Assembly (NCBI GenBank): GCA_949293265.1
Contig: CASFCK010000002.1
Span: forward strand, 1 to 64,000
Reading direction: 5' to 3'
Length of the DNA: 64,000 nucleotides
DNA from: an uncultured bacterium
Lineage (GTDB): Bacteria > Bacillota_I > Bacilli_A > Acholeplasmatales > Anaeroplasmataceae
Part shown: one piece after another, positions 27,597-37,236 of the stretch
Numbering within the stretch: the first letter of the stretch is position 1
Layout of the letters: each line of letters opens with the position of its first letter
Notes under the pieces: model-generated
Databases searched by the model: none
Told to the model about the DNA's origin: nothing
The model's input: only the letters and a program-made list of their open reading frames with translations
Program-made: the position numbers and the translations under genes

Positions 27597-29273
27597 ATGG
27601 GAAACATTAAACAAATGTCGACTAAATTAGCCAATATGATTGCGGCTGGTGAAGTCGTTGAACGACCTTTAAATATTATTAAAGAGTTAGTAGAAAATAG
27701 TTTAGATGCTAAAGCTACTAAAATCAGCATCTATTTAAAAAATGGTGGTTTAGAAGAGATTAAGATTATAGATAATGGGCATGGAATGGACCTAGAAGAT
27801 ATAAAACTTTGTTTTTTACCACATGCCACTTCTAAAGTTGCTAATGAATATGATTTATTTAGAATTAAAACGTTAGGGTTTAGAGGTGAAGCCCTAGCTA
27901 GTATAGCTAGTGTTAGTGAAGTTTCACTAACATCTAAAACGGCTGATACTAAAGCATATAATATAATTTATAAATTTGGTAATCAAATCAGTCTTAATGA
28001 AACAGCTAGTAATGTAGGGACAACTATCATAGTAAAAAAATTATTTTATAATACTCCAGCTAGGCTTAAATATCTAAAAAGTAGTAATGTAGAATTAGGT
28101 GCTATTTCAAGTTTAGTAGATAAATTAGCTATAAGTAGTCCTAATGTTTTATTTACTCTTTATAATGATGATAAATTATTATTTAAAACTGATGGAAAAA
28201 ACGATATGACAGCTTTAATAGGCCAAATATATGGCCTTGAAGCTTCAAAAAGAATTGTAAAACTAGATTTTGCAGAGTCAGGATTTACAGGTACGATTTA
28301 TTATGTAAAACCAGATATATATCGTTCTAGTAAAAATCAAATGACATATATTGTTAATAACCGTTATGTTAAATATTATGCTTTAAATGACGTTGTTCTA
28401 AATTCCTTTAAAGGCTATTTACCGATCAATAAATACCCAATAATTATAATTTATATTAATATTGAACCATTATTAATAGATGTTAATATTCATCCTAAAA
28501 AAGAAGAAATCAAAATAGCTGAGCCTGAACAATTGTTTGTTGTTATTGAAAGGCTAATTAAAAACAGTTTAGCTAAAACTAATCAAGTAAAGAAAGTAGA
28601 ATATCAAAATCTAGAAAAAAGTGAAATTATATCGGACATTCCAAATCTTATTTTTAAAGAAGATGTAGCAGATTATAGTTTATTTAAAGATGAACAAAAA
28701 CTACCTAATTTACAAGTAATAGGCTTTTTTCTAAAGACTTATATAATTTGTGAAGCTGCTGATACTTTATATATTTTAGATCAACACGCTTGTGCAGAAA
28801 GAATAAAATATGAATATTATGCTAAAGAACTAAATAATCCTAAAATGATTACAACTAATTTATTATTACCATTAAAATTAGAATTTACTAAGGAAGAATT
28901 GATTTATTTAGATACCAAAAAAGAAGATTTAAAGCAATTAGGCTTTGTTTTTGAATTATTAAAAGAAGGTATAAATATTCTTCAAATTCCACTTTGGGCT
29001 CAAGCTGATAGTGAAGATATATTTAGGGAAATATTAAAATGCTTGATGGAAAACAAAACGGTTAATATCTTAGATTATCGTGATCAAATATGTAAACAAA
29101 TCAGTTGTAAATCTAGTATTAGAGCTAATGATTATATAACTAAAGATGAAGCATATAAGTTAATAGAAGATTTAAAGCAATGTGAAAATCCTTACCATTG
29201 TCCGCATGGTAGGCCAACAATTATTAGTTTTAGTAAAAAAGATTTAGAGAAAATGTTTGTGAGGATAGCTTAA
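27597..29273 (+). CDS. mutL: DNA mismatch repair protein MutL
   Basis: GHKL ATPase partner of MutS. N-terminal motifs: ELVENSLDAKA, DNGHGM, FLPHATSK and GFRGEALASIAS. The C-terminal domain has the endonuclease-type metal motif DQHACAERIKYE (DQHAxxERxxYE class) and CPHGRPT, indicating a nicking MutL as in organisms without MutH. 558 residues. AAGGAGG precedes the start. The stop overlaps the miaA start by one base. Confidence 0.96.
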   Translation: MGNIKQMSTKLANMIAAGEVVERPLNIIKELVENSLDAKATKISIYLKNGGLEEIKIIDNGHGMDLEDIKLCFLPHATSKVANEYDLFRIKTLGFRGEALASIASVSEVSLTSKTADTKAYNIIYKFGNQISLNETASNVGTTIIVKKLFYNTPARLKYLKSSNVELGAISSLVDKLAISSPNVLFTLYNDDKLLFKTDGKNDMTALIGQIYGLEASKRIVKLDFAESGFTGTIYYVKPDIYRSSKNQMTYIVNNRYVKYYALNDVVLNSFKGYLPINKYPIIIIYINIEPLLIDVNIHPKKEEIKIAEPEQLFVVIERLIKNSLAKTNQVKKVEYQNLEKSEIISDIPNLIFKEDVADYSLFKDEQKLPNLQVIGFFLKTYIICEAADTLYILDQHACAERIKYEYYAKELNNPKMITTNLLLPLKLEFTKEELIYLDTKKEDLKQLGFVFELLKEGINILQIPLWAQADSEDIFREILKCLMENKTVNILDYRDQICKQISCKSSIRANDYITKDEAYKLIEDLKQCENPYHCPHGRPTIISFSKKDLEKMFVRIA

Positions 29274-30154
29274 TGAAAAAAATTATTGCTATTGTCGGAC
29301 CAACTGCTAGTGGTAAGACGAAGTTGGCTATTGCTGTTGCTAAACATTTTGAGGCTGTAATTATAAGTTGTGATAGTGTAGCAGTTTATAAAGATTATAA
29401 TATAGGTTCAGCTAAACCAACAAAAGAGGAATTAAAGGAAGTAAAACATTATTTAGTTGATATATTAGAACCAACAATTAATTTTGATGTTGCAACTTGT
29501 CAAAAACTAGCTAGAGATATAATTAATAAAGAAGAATTATGTATTTTATGTGGTGGAACAGGCTTATATGTTAATGCCATTTTAAATGATTATGAATTTG
29601 TTGCCCCTAAAAGGGATGAAAATTTTGCAACAAATTATGCCAATTTTTCTAATCAAGAATTATATGATTTATTAAAGATTCATGATGAAGATAGAGCTAG
29701 AAGCTTGCATCCTAATAATCGTAAAAGAGTATTAAGAGCATTAGAAGCTAGTTATAGTGGAAATAATTTAAGTAATTTTAATAATAAAAATGTAACAATT
29801 TATGATAGTTATATTATCTATTTAGATATACCAAGAGAAATATTATATGACCGAATTAATCTTAGGGTTGAAGAAATGTTTAAAATGGGATTAGAAAAAG
29901 AAGCATATGATTTATATCAAAGAGGTGTGTTGCCTAATGCGATTGGGTATAAAGAATTTATTCCCTACTTTAATAATTTAATTAGCTTAGATATGGTAAA
30001 AGAAGATATTAAATTAAACACTAGACATCTAGCAAAAAGGCAAAAAACATGGTTTAAAAACCAAACAAAGGCTGTCTTTTATGATGCAACAAACTATGAA
30101 AAATTAACTAAAGATGTAATTTGTGATTTAGAAAAGTTTATGGAGAAAAAATGA
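29273..30154 (+). CDS. miaA: tRNA dimethylallyltransferase MiaA
   Basis: Adds the dimethylallyl group to A37 of tRNAs, the substrate of MiaB. The P-loop is GPTASGKTKLA, followed by SCDSVAVYKDYNIGSAKPT and LVDILEP; GGTGLYVNAIL and the RHLAKRQKTWFKN motif are present. 293 residues. The start overlaps the mutL stop (TAATG), and the last bases overlap aroK. Confidence 0.95.
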   Translation: MKKIIAIVGPTASGKTKLAIAVAKHFEAVIISCDSVAVYKDYNIGSAKPTKEELKEVKHYLVDILEPTINFDVATCQKLARDIINKEELCILCGGTGLYVNAILNDYEFVAPKRDENFATNYANFSNQELYDLLKIHDEDRARSLHPNNRKRVLRALEASYSGNNLSNFNNKNVTIYDSYIIYLDIPREILYDRINLRVEEMFKMGLEKEAYDLYQRGVLPNAIGYKEFIPYFNNLISLDMVKEDIKLNTRHLAKRQKTWFKNQTKAVFYDATNYEKLTKDVICDLEKFMEKK

Positions 30155-30642
30155 GAATATTTATTATCGGATTACCAGGTTGTGGTAAAACTACAATTGC
30201 TAAAGTTTTAGCTACAAGAATGAATTATAAGTTTATTGATATGGATAAAGCTATTGAAGCTAGAACAGGTAAAACAATTAATGACATTTTTAAAGATGAT
30301 GGTGAGGCTTATTTTAGAAAAATCGAAACAGAAGTCCTAGAATCAGTTAATAGTTTAGAAAATGTAGTTATAGCTTGTGGTGGTGGAATATGTGAAAACA
30401 ATTCTAAAAGTAGTTTTAAAGGTAAGGTTATTTTTTTAAAAGTTGATTTACAGATATTAGAAGCTCGCTTATTAAATGATAATACTAGACCATTGCTTAA
30501 AAAAAATAGTATTTATCAATTAGCTGAAAAAAGAAATAATTTATACCAAACTATTGCGGATATCACCCTTACTAATAATGAAGGATTAGAAGAAACTGTT
30601 AACAACATAATTGAGGTTTTAAATGAAAATATTGATAATTAA
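30151..30642 (+). CDS. aroK: Shikimate kinase
   Basis: Phosphorylates shikimate in chorismate synthesis. Walker A is GLPGCGKTT; substrate-binding Asp residues lie in FIDMDKAIEA, the shikimate-binding Arg in GEAYFRKIE, the CGGGI loop in VIACGGGICE, and the lid Arg in NDNTRPLLKK. 163 residues, normal length. The ATGA start overlaps the miaA stop. It is followed by aroQ with a 20-base overlap; other shikimate genes are not in the window. Confidence 0.92.
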   Translation: MRIFIIGLPGCGKTTIAKVLATRMNYKFIDMDKAIEARTGKTINDIFKDDGEAYFRKIETEVLESVNSLENVVIACGGGICENNSKSSFKGKVIFLKVDLQILEARLLNDNTRPLLKKNSIYQLAEKRNNLYQTIADITLTNNEGLEETVNNIIEVLNENIDN

Positions 30643-31042
30643 CGGTCCTAATTTAAACATGTTAGGAAAACGCGATAAAAAGCATTATGGTACGCTAACC
30701 TTAAAAACTATAAATAAAAAACTTAAATTAATTAGTAAAGGCAAGGCTAGATTAACTTTTTATCAAAATAATTGTGAAGGAAAAATAGTTACATTCATTC
30801 AAAAACATCTAAACTACGATGCAATGATTTTAAATGCTGGGGCATATACGCATACTTCAATTGCTATTCATGATGCTTTAGAAATGTTTAAAGGTAAAAT
30901 AGTAGAAGTTCATTTATCAGATATAAATACTAGAGAAGATTTTCGGAAAACTGATTATATCAGCAGTCTAGCTTGTAAATGTATTATGGGATTGCAGGAG
31001 AACAGTTACTATGAGGCACTTTCGTATTTGCTAAAAGAATAA
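30623..31042 (+). CDS. aroQ: 3-dehydroquinate dehydratase, type II
   Basis: Dehydrates 3-dehydroquinate to 3-dehydroshikimate, two steps before AroK. The type II signature is complete: INGPNLNMLGKRDKKHYG (catalytic Arg and Tyr), NCEGKIVTFIQ, LNAGAYTHTSIAIHDA and VEVHLSDINTREDFR (catalytic His). At 139 residues it fits the small dodecameric family. It overlaps aroK by 20 bases. Its 3' end carries the efp promoter. Confidence 0.94.
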   Translation: MKILIINGPNLNMLGKRDKKHYGTLTLKTINKKLKLISKGKARLTFYQNNCEGKIVTFIQKHLNYDAMILNAGAYTHTSIAIHDALEMFKGKIVEVHLSDINTREDFRKTDYISSLACKCIMGLQENSYYEALSYLLKE

Positions 31043-31056
31043 AGATATGTTATAAT
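31028..31056 (+). promoter_or_regulatory. efp promoter inside the aroQ 3' end
   Basis: TTGCTA (31028-31033), 17 bases, TATAAT (31051-31056), with TGT just before the -10. Confidence 0.82.
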
Positions 31057-31083
31057 TATCAAGATAAAAATTAGGAGGAAAAT

Positions 31084-31641
31084 ATGGTATCAAGTAATGA
31101 TTTTAAAAATGGTATGACAATTAAATATGACGGTCATATCTATCAAATATTAGAGTTTATGCATGTTAAACCAGGTAAAGGTGGGGCATTCGTAAGAACA
31201 AAACTACGTGATATGCGTAATGGAGCAGTTATTGATTATACTTTTAATGCGGCTGAAAAAGTAGAAAAAGCAATGATCGATAAGCAAAAAATGCAATACA
31301 TTTATGATTCAGGTACCGCTTTAGTATTCATGAATAATGAAACATATGAACAAGTAGAAATAGATAAAAATAATTTAGAATATGAAATGAAGTTCATTGT
31401 TGAAGGTATGAATGTTGAAATAGTATATTGTGAAGGTGAAATATTAGGTGTTAATTTACCTGATAAAGTAACATTAAAAGTAACTAAATGTGATCCAGCA
31501 GTAAAAGGTGATACAAAAACTAATGCTTTAAAAGATGCAATAGTAGAAACTGGATTGTTAGTTAAAGTTCCTATGTTTGTTAATGAAGGCGATTCAATAA
31601 TCGTATCTACCGCAACAGGCAAATACGATAGTAGAGCATAA
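31084..31641 (+). CDS. efp: Translation elongation factor P
   Basis: Relieves ribosome stalling at polyproline. 185 residues in three beta-barrel domains. The tip loop of domain I is PGKGGAF with lysine at residue 32, so this is the Lys-type EF-P, as in B. subtilis where that lysine carries 5-aminopentanol; no EpmA or EarP gene is nearby. AGGAGG precedes the ATG. Confidence 0.96.
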   Translation: MVSSNDFKNGMTIKYDGHIYQILEFMHVKPGKGGAFVRTKLRDMRNGAVIDYTFNAAEKVEKAMIDKQKMQYIYDSGTALVFMNNETYEQVEIDKNNLEYEMKFIVEGMNVEIVYCEGEILGVNLPDKVTLKVTKCDPAVKGDTKTNALKDAIVETGLLVKVPMFVNEGDSIIVSTATGKYDSRA

Positions 31642-31657
31642 TTTGAGGTGAAGTGAG

Positions 31658-33043
31658 TTGGAAATACAAAGGTCGGTGCTAATATTAGCTCAATCTACTT
31701 TTGATGTAGGTACATTTGCGGCAATTGTCGTTTTAATTATGTGTTCAGCTTTCTTCTCTATGAGTGAGACAGCTATTACTAGTTCATCATTAGTTAAATT
31801 AAGATTAGCTGTTGATGATAGAAGAGCAGGGGCTAAGAAAGCTATCCAGTTAAGTGAACAATATGATAAAACTATTACTACTATTTTAGTTGGTAATAAT
31901 GTTGTTAATACGGCTGCTTCAACTTTAGCTGTTGGTTTTTTCACTAAGCTTGGTATTGATGGCAGAATATTAGAGTTAGTTTCTACTTTAATCGTAACTC
32001 TAGTTTTGTTAATATTTGGTGAAATAATGCCTAAGACAATAGGTAAGCAACATAGTGAAAAAATAGCCTTAAAGATCGCATGGCCTATTTATATTATTTC
32101 TTGTATACTATGGCCAATTGTTATGTTCTTTAGGTTATTGCAAAAAGCATTTACTCGTAAAAAAGTTGATGATGCAATGAATGAAGACGAACTAGAAATA
32201 GCTTTAAACAATATGGAAAAAGATGGCAAAATTGAGAATAAAGAAGTTGGATTAATTAAGAATGTCTTAAATTTGAATGATCGTAGCGTTCTTGATATTA
32301 TGTTGCCACGAATTGAAATGGTTGCTGTTGAATATGATTCAACTTTAGGAGAAGTAAAAAAACTTCTACTTGAAAGCTCATATTCAAGAATTCCCGTTTA
32401 TAAGGGTGATAAAGATCACATTGTAGGTATTTTATATGAACGTGATTTCTTTAAGACTTATAGTAACAAAGAAAATTACGATTGGCACAAGATTATAAAA
32501 CCAGCTAAATATGTATCTGCAGCTATGAAAGTTGATAGTTTGATTGCTTATTTACAAAAAGAAAAAACACATTTAGCCATCGTTTCTGGTGAACTAGGTG
32601 ATACACTAGGCTTAGTAACAATGGAAGATGCCTTAGAAGAATTAGTTGGCGAAATATATGATGAGCACGATGAAGCCGGTTCAGATGATTTATATTTCAA
32701 ACAAGAATCAGAAAACACATATATTGTAGATGGGGATTTTTATGTTGAAGACTTATTTGATAAATTAAATATCGGTCAAGCTCCTGAAGATATCCCTAAC
32801 AAATTATATAGTTGGATGTTTGAATATTGTGAAGAAATACCAAAAGTTGGTATTCAAATGACCTATGTTTCACGCTTTACTAAATATGATGATGAAGAAG
32901 ATAGTTTTGTTGATTATGCTAAAAAAATAACTTTCACTATTTTTGAAGTAGAAGGTAGAAGAATAGAGAAAGTAAAAATCGAAATAGCAGATGCAACGGA
33001 AGAAGAAATAGAAGAACAAATAAGAGAAGATGAAGAGGAATAA
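31658..33043 (+). CDS. CNNM/CorC (HlyC) family membrane protein with CBS domains
   Basis: Predicted magnesium or other cation transport-associated protein. Residues about 15-150 form the CNNM transmembrane domain (SAFFSMSETAITSSS, NNVVNTAAS, FGEIMPKTIGKQ). About 205-330 are two CBS domains (MLPRIEMVAVEY and DTLGLVTMEDALEELVGEIYDE), and about 345-450 the CorC/HlyC C-terminal domain. The start is TTG at 31658: GAGGTG lies 7 bases upstream and the only other in-frame upstream codon region contains a TGA. Older annotations call such proteins hemolysins, but there is no evidence of toxin function. Confidence 0.88.
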   Translation: MEIQRSVLILAQSTFDVGTFAAIVVLIMCSAFFSMSETAITSSSLVKLRLAVDDRRAGAKKAIQLSEQYDKTITTILVGNNVVNTAASTLAVGFFTKLGIDGRILELVSTLIVTLVLLIFGEIMPKTIGKQHSEKIALKIAWPIYIISCILWPIVMFFRLLQKAFTRKKVDDAMNEDELEIALNNMEKDGKIENKEVGLIKNVLNLNDRSVLDIMLPRIEMVAVEYDSTLGEVKKLLLESSYSRIPVYKGDKDHIVGILYERDFFKTYSNKENYDWHKIIKPAKYVSAAMKVDSLIAYLQKEKTHLAIVSGELGDTLGLVTMEDALEELVGEIYDEHDEAGSDDLYFKQESENTYIVDGDFYVEDLFDKLNIGQAPEDIPNKLYSWMFEYCEEIPKVGIQMTYVSRFTKYDDEEDSFVDYAKKITFTIFEVEGRRIEKVKIEIADATEEEIEEQIREDEEE

Positions 33044-33059
33044 AAACCTCTTTTTTTTT
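33034..33059 (+). terminator. Terminator after the CorC-like gene
   Basis: AGAGG, short A-rich loop, CCTCT, then a long T run; it overlaps the stop codon. Confidence 0.75.
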
Positions 33060-33067
33060 CAAAAAAT

Positions 33068-33095
33068 AAAAAAAGCACAACAAGTGCTTTTTTTA
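33068..33095. terminator. Bidirectional terminator facing rpmB
   Basis: A-run plus GCAC, loop AACAA, GTGC plus T-run. It is symmetric, so it works for rpmB (-) and as a second stop for the + strand gene. Confidence 0.85.
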
Positions 33096-33107
33096 TATAA
33101 TAGAGAT

Positions 33108-33296
33108 TTAAGCTCTTTCAATATTACCTTTTTTTAGTGCTCTAGCAGAAATTTTTACTTTCTTAACATTGCCATCTTCATCTTTAATACGTACAGTTTG
33201 TAAATTAGCTTTCCATGTACGACGTGTAGCATTAAGAGCATGACTTCTACGATTGCCTGTAATTGTTGTTTTACCAGTAACATAGCATTTTGCCAT
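33108..33296 (-). CDS. rpmB: 50S ribosomal protein L28
   Basis: Small large-subunit protein of 62 residues starting [15 protein letters not shown], with [19 protein letters not shown] and a C-terminal [11 protein letters not shown]: full L28 pattern. Only one cysteine is present (Cys4), so this is the zinc-independent form. GAGGTG precedes the ATG on the minus strand. It is divergent from fakA, the same arrangement as B. subtilis rpmB/yloU-yloV, except that no yloU is present. Confidence 0.95.
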   Translation of the reverse strand: MAKCYVTGKTTITGNRRSHALNATRRTWKANLQTVRIKDEDGNVKKVKISARALKKGNIERA

Positions 33297-33330
33297 ATTT
33301 TCACCTCACATGTTCTAAAATGACTATATA

Positions 33331-33359
33331 ATTTTAGCTTATTTAAATCAAAAAAGCAA
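33331..33359 (-). promoter_or_regulatory. rpmB promoter
   Basis: On the minus strand TTGCTT (33354-33359), 17 bases, TAAAAT (33331-33336). Confidence 0.7.
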
Positions 33360-33400
33360 GTAAAAAAATAACAATTTTATATAAAAATAGTTACAAGCGT

Positions 33401-33429
33401 TTGACAAGTGTATCGATTTTAGATATAAT
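33401..33429 (+). promoter_or_regulatory. Consensus promoter P1 upstream of fakA
   Basis: TTGACA (33401-33406), 17 bases, TATAAT (33424-33429): a perfect sigma-A consensus, 176 bases ahead of the fakA start. Confidence 0.9.
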
Positions 33430-33449
33430 GAGCTGAATGTAATTAATAT

Positions 33450-33505
33450 TTTACATTTTCTTTGCTTTATGCTATAATTGCTTAACAAGGGGTTGTTAAT
33501 GTAAG
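33450..33505 (+). promoter_or_regulatory. Second promoter P2 and 5' leader hairpin upstream of fakA
   Basis: TTTACA (33450-33455), 17 bases, TATAAT (33473-33478). Just after its expected start, TTAACAA (33482-33488), GGGG, TTGTTAA (33493-33499) would form a hairpin at the 5' end of the transcript. The remaining leader to 33605 is AT-rich with no recognisable riboswitch. Confidence 0.7.
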
Positions 33506-33605
33506 AATGTGTATAATTTTAATTACAAGTATTAATAACAAATTTATAAATTAAAGAACGTAATAAACAAAATTCAAATAGATATAATTTAATATGGAGG
33601 TAAAT

Positions 33606-35201
33606 ATGGCTATTCTTGGTATAGATGTTCAATTACTAAAGAAAATGGTAATGAATGGAGCCATTAATTTAAAAAATCATCGTCAAGAGGTCGATGAATT
33701 AAATGTTTTCCCAGTTCCTGATGGTGATACAGGTACTAACATGCAAATGACAGTTATGTCTGGTGTTAGAGAAATGAACAATTGTCAAAGTACTTCAATT
33801 GTTGAAGTTGCTAAAATTTTATCACGTGGTTGTTTAATGGGAGCACGTGGAAATTCAGGGGTTATTTTATCACAATTTTTCCGTGGTCTTTATGTTGCAA
33901 TAAAGGAAATCAATAAAGACGTTTTAGATAAAAACGACTTTTTAGCTGTTTTAGTTTCTGGCTATAAGGTTGCTTATAAAGCGGTTATGGAACCGGTTGA
34001 AGGAACAATTTTAACTGTAGTAAGAGAAGCTGCTTGCAATACAGAAGCTAAAATAGATTCTTTTAAAAATGTTAATGAATTACTAAAATATTATTTTGAA
34101 CAAGCTCAAATTTCTTTAGCTAACACACCTAATTTATTACCAGTTTTAAAAGAAGCAGGTGTTGTTGATAGCGGTGGTACTGGTTTTGTTAAAATTGTAG
34201 AAGGTATGTTATTAGCCTTAGAAGGTAAAATGCTTGATGGTGAACAAGCAAAGCCGGTTGAAAAGAAAATAGAATATACTTACTGTGTAGAATTCATACT
34301 TGAATTAAATAATTTAGAAAACTTTAATGAATCAGATATTAAATCACCATTATCATTACTAGGTGACACATTAATCACAAATTTAGATGAAAATATTTTC
34401 AAATTACATATGCATACTAACAAACCTGGTCGTATTGTCGATTATGCTCAACGTTATGGTGAATTTAAAGCAGTTAAGATTGATAATATTAAAATTAAAC
34501 ACACGGAATTAGAAGGCGGAGTATATTCAAAGAAGCCTAAGAAAAAATATGCATTAATTGCAGTATGTTTTGGTGATGGTATTACGCAAACATTTAAGGA
34601 TTTAGGTGTTGATTATGTCATTGAAGGCGGTCAAACTATGAATCCTGCAACTAATGATTTTGTTGATGCAATTAATAAAGTTAATGCAGAAAACGTTATA
34701 ATAATTCCTAATAATTCTAATGTTATTATGGCTGCTGAACAAAGTATAGACCTTTGTAAAGATTGCAATGTTAGAGTTTTAAAAACTAAAACAATAGCTC
34801 AAGGTTATGCTTCATTAATGGTTTATGATCAAAATGTAGATATTGATGATAATGTTAATGAAATGTCAGAAGCAATTAAAAATGTAGGTTCTGGTGAAGT
34901 CACTTATTCAATTCGGGATACTGAAATTAACGGTGTTAAAATTGCAGTTGATGACTATATCGGAATTGGTAACGGCAATATTATTGCCTCTGCTAAGGAT
35001 AGAGAACAAGTAACAAAAGATTTATTAAAGAGCTTAATTACTGATGAAAGCGAAATTGTTACTATTTTCTATGGCAAGGATGCTAGTATTGAAGATGCTG
35101 AAGCTTTAGCTAATTATTGTAATGAGCTATTATCAGATGTTGATGTTGAAATTATCGAAGGTAAACAAGATATATATTCTTATATTATTGCAGTAGAATA
35201 A
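33606..35201 (+). CDS. fakA: Fatty acid kinase FakA (DAK domain protein YloV)
   Basis: ATP-dependent kinase that phosphorylates FakB-bound fatty acids for phospholipid synthesis. The N-terminal Dak2-like ATP-binding domain has NVFPVPDGDTGTNM and the MGARGNSGVILSQFFRG loop, and the middle and C-terminal domains (VVDSGGTGFVKI, HMHTNKPGRI) complete the 531-residue FakA layout. The frame starts at 33594, but ATGGAGG there acts as the ribosome site for the ATG at 33606 (MAILGIDVQ). Its neighbours plsX and the acyltransferase at 306-1067 belong to the same lipid pathway. No fakB is in the window. Confidence 0.9.
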   Translation: MAILGIDVQLLKKMVMNGAINLKNHRQEVDELNVFPVPDGDTGTNMQMTVMSGVREMNNCQSTSIVEVAKILSRGCLMGARGNSGVILSQFFRGLYVAIKEINKDVLDKNDFLAVLVSGYKVAYKAVMEPVEGTILTVVREAACNTEAKIDSFKNVNELLKYYFEQAQISLANTPNLLPVLKEAGVVDSGGTGFVKIVEGMLLALEGKMLDGEQAKPVEKKIEYTYCVEFILELNNLENFNESDIKSPLSLLGDTLITNLDENIFKLHMHTNKPGRIVDYAQRYGEFKAVKIDNIKIKHTELEGGVYSKKPKKKYALIAVCFGDGITQTFKDLGVDYVIEGGQTMNPATNDFVDAINKVNAENVIIIPNNSNVIMAAEQSIDLCKDCNVRVLKTKTIAQGYASLMVYDQNVDIDDNVNEMSEAIKNVGSGEVTYSIRDTEINGVKIAVDDYIGIGNGNIIASAKDREQVTKDLLKSLITDESEIVTIFYGKDASIEDAEALANYCNELLSDVDVEIIEGKQDIYSYIIAVE

Positions 35202-35225
35202 AGGGGACATTAGTCCTTTTTATTT
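35200..35225 (+). terminator. Weak terminator or attenuator between fakA and recG
   Basis: AAAGG-GGAC, loop ATTA, GTCC-TTTTT. The recG ribosome site follows 10 bases later with no clear new promoter, so read-through is expected. Confidence 0.5.
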
Positions 35226-35245
35226 TATATAAAGGAAGTGATATA

Positions 35246-37186
35246 TTGACTTTAAAAACATTAAATGGGGTAGGTCCTAAAACAATTGAATATTTAGCTA
35301 AAGCTAATATCCATGATTTAAATGATTTACTATTATTAGAACCACTTAAATATATTAATTATGAGCTTAGTAAGGATATCATACCTTTAAAGTCTTTATA
35401 TTACATAGAAAATGTTAGAATAGCTAAAGTTAATAAACTAGCTAAAAACATTTGTCAAGTTATATTTTTAGCTGAACTAAATAATAAAACTTATCGTTTT
35501 ATTATTTTTAATAAGGATTATATTTTATATAGTTTAAGAAAATCACTTTATGTCTATGCTAGTTATCAAACTGAAAGAGGTTATTTTCTAGTTGATAAAA
35601 TATTTCAGACTAAACCACTAGATATTAAAGTTATTTATAATATAAAGGGAATTTCAGATAGCAATTTATCAAAAATAATCTACAATGCCTTTAATTACTT
35701 TAAGGCTCCATCAGAAAGATTACCTTTAGATATAATTGATAAATATAAATTTATTAGTTATAGTGATTATTTGTTAAAAATGCATTTTCCTAAAAATGAA
35801 GAAGATTTAAAACAAATCTTAAGAAGGAAAACTTATGAGAAATATTTTTGGCGTAGCTTCTTTTATGAAATGCTAAATTTAAAAAACCAAAGACAAAAAG
35901 AACCAAAAAAATTTAATAAAGAAGAAATTAAAGAATTAATTAAAAAACTACCATTTGAATTAACTTTAGACCAAAAAGAAGTTTTAAAAGAAGTTTTAAA
36001 TGAATTAAATAGTACAAAAAGAATCAATAGATTAATTGAAGGCGATGTAGGTTCAGGTAAAACAATAGTAGCCTTATTGATAGCTTACGCAACTTTAATA
36101 AGCGGTTATCAAGCTGTTTTTTTAGCGCCGACAGTAATATTAGCTAATCAGCATTATAAAAATGCATTAAAATATTTTTCACAAGTCTATTTATTGACTT
36201 CATACACTAAAGCTAAGGAAAGAAATGAGATACTAACTAGATTAAATAGAGGAGATAATATATTAGTTATTGGTACCCATTCTTTATTAAACATAGATTT
36301 TCCTAAATTAGGCTTGGTTTTAGTTGATGAACAACAAAGATTTGGGGTGTTTCAACGCTCAATATTACAAAAAAAACAGCCAAATTGTGACACTATCTAT
36401 TTTACTGCTACTCCTATTCCCCGTAGTTTAGCAATGACCATTTATGGTGGTTTAGATCTTAGTTTAATAAAAACTAAGCCAGCAAATAGAGGAAAAATTA
36501 CCACTAAAGTTTTAAGTTTATTAGATTTAAAACCTTGTTTTGACAAATGTTTAGAAAAAATAGCGAAGGGCGAACAAGTTTTTATAGTTGTTCCTTTAAT
36601 TCAAAGTTTAGATTCTAGCCTTTTTGATTTAGAAAAAGCTAAAGATTTATTTGCAAGTCAAATTAAAGCTAAATATGGTTTTATACATGGTAAGTTAAAA
36701 GAACAAGATAAAATAGAAATTATCCGTAAATTTAATGCTAAAGAAATAGATATTTTAATAGCTACTACAGTTATTGAAGTTGGTGTAGATATAAAAAACG
36801 CAAGTGTTATGATAATAATGGATGCAAATAGATATGGATTAGCTAGTTTACATCAGTTAAGAGGAAGAGTGGGTCGATCTGATTTAGATGCCTATGTATA
36901 TTTAATAAGTGATATTGATAATAATGAAAGATTAGGTTTACTAGAAAAAATAGATGATGGGTTTACTTTAGCTGAATATGATTTAAAACTGCGCGGTCCT
37001 GGTGATTTTTTACGCAATCAATCAGGTTTTTATAATGAAGTTAACACGGAATTAGAAAAGAAAATATTTCAATATGCTAATTATGATGGTTCTAATTTTG
37101 CTAAAGCGGTTTTTGCCAGTAAAACGGAAAATAAATATGATCATATATTAGAAATGATAGCTAAATATGATTACGAAAATAATTAA
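35246..37186 (+). CDS. recG: ATP-dependent DNA helicase RecG
   Basis: SF2 helicase that remodels stalled forks and branched DNA. An N-terminal wedge/OB region begins MTLKTLNGVGPKTIEYL; Walker A EGDVGSGKTIVA is near residue 272; VDEQQRFG (DEQH-type) near 368; TATPIPRSLAM near 390; QLRGRVGRSD near 545. 646 residues, slightly short for the family. The start is TTG at 35246 with AAGGAAGTG upstream. Between fakA and plsX as in B. subtilis. Confidence 0.94.
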   Translation: MTLKTLNGVGPKTIEYLAKANIHDLNDLLLLEPLKYINYELSKDIIPLKSLYYIENVRIAKVNKLAKNICQVIFLAELNNKTYRFIIFNKDYILYSLRKSLYVYASYQTERGYFLVDKIFQTKPLDIKVIYNIKGISDSNLSKIIYNAFNYFKAPSERLPLDIIDKYKFISYSDYLLKMHFPKNEEDLKQILRRKTYEKYFWRSFFYEMLNLKNQRQKEPKKFNKEEIKELIKKLPFELTLDQKEVLKEVLNELNSTKRINRLIEGDVGSGKTIVALLIAYATLISGYQAVFLAPTVILANQHYKNALKYFSQVYLLTSYTKAKERNEILTRLNRGDNILVIGTHSLLNIDFPKLGLVLVDEQQRFGVFQRSILQKKQPNCDTIYFTATPIPRSLAMTIYGGLDLSLIKTKPANRGKITTKVLSLLDLKPCFDKCLEKIAKGEQVFIVVPLIQSLDSSLFDLEKAKDLFASQIKAKYGFIHGKLKEQDKIEIIRKFNAKEIDILIATTVIEVGVDIKNASVMIIMDANRYGLASLHQLRGRVGRSDLDAYVYLISDIDNNERLGLLEKIDDGFTLAEYDLKLRGPGDFLRNQSGFYNEVNTELEKKIFQYANYDGSNFAKAVFASKTENKYDHILEMIAKYDYENN

Positions 37187-37236
37187 AGACAAAAGCTAAA
37201 AAAAATGGTAGAATTGTAAATAATGGAGGTATTAAA

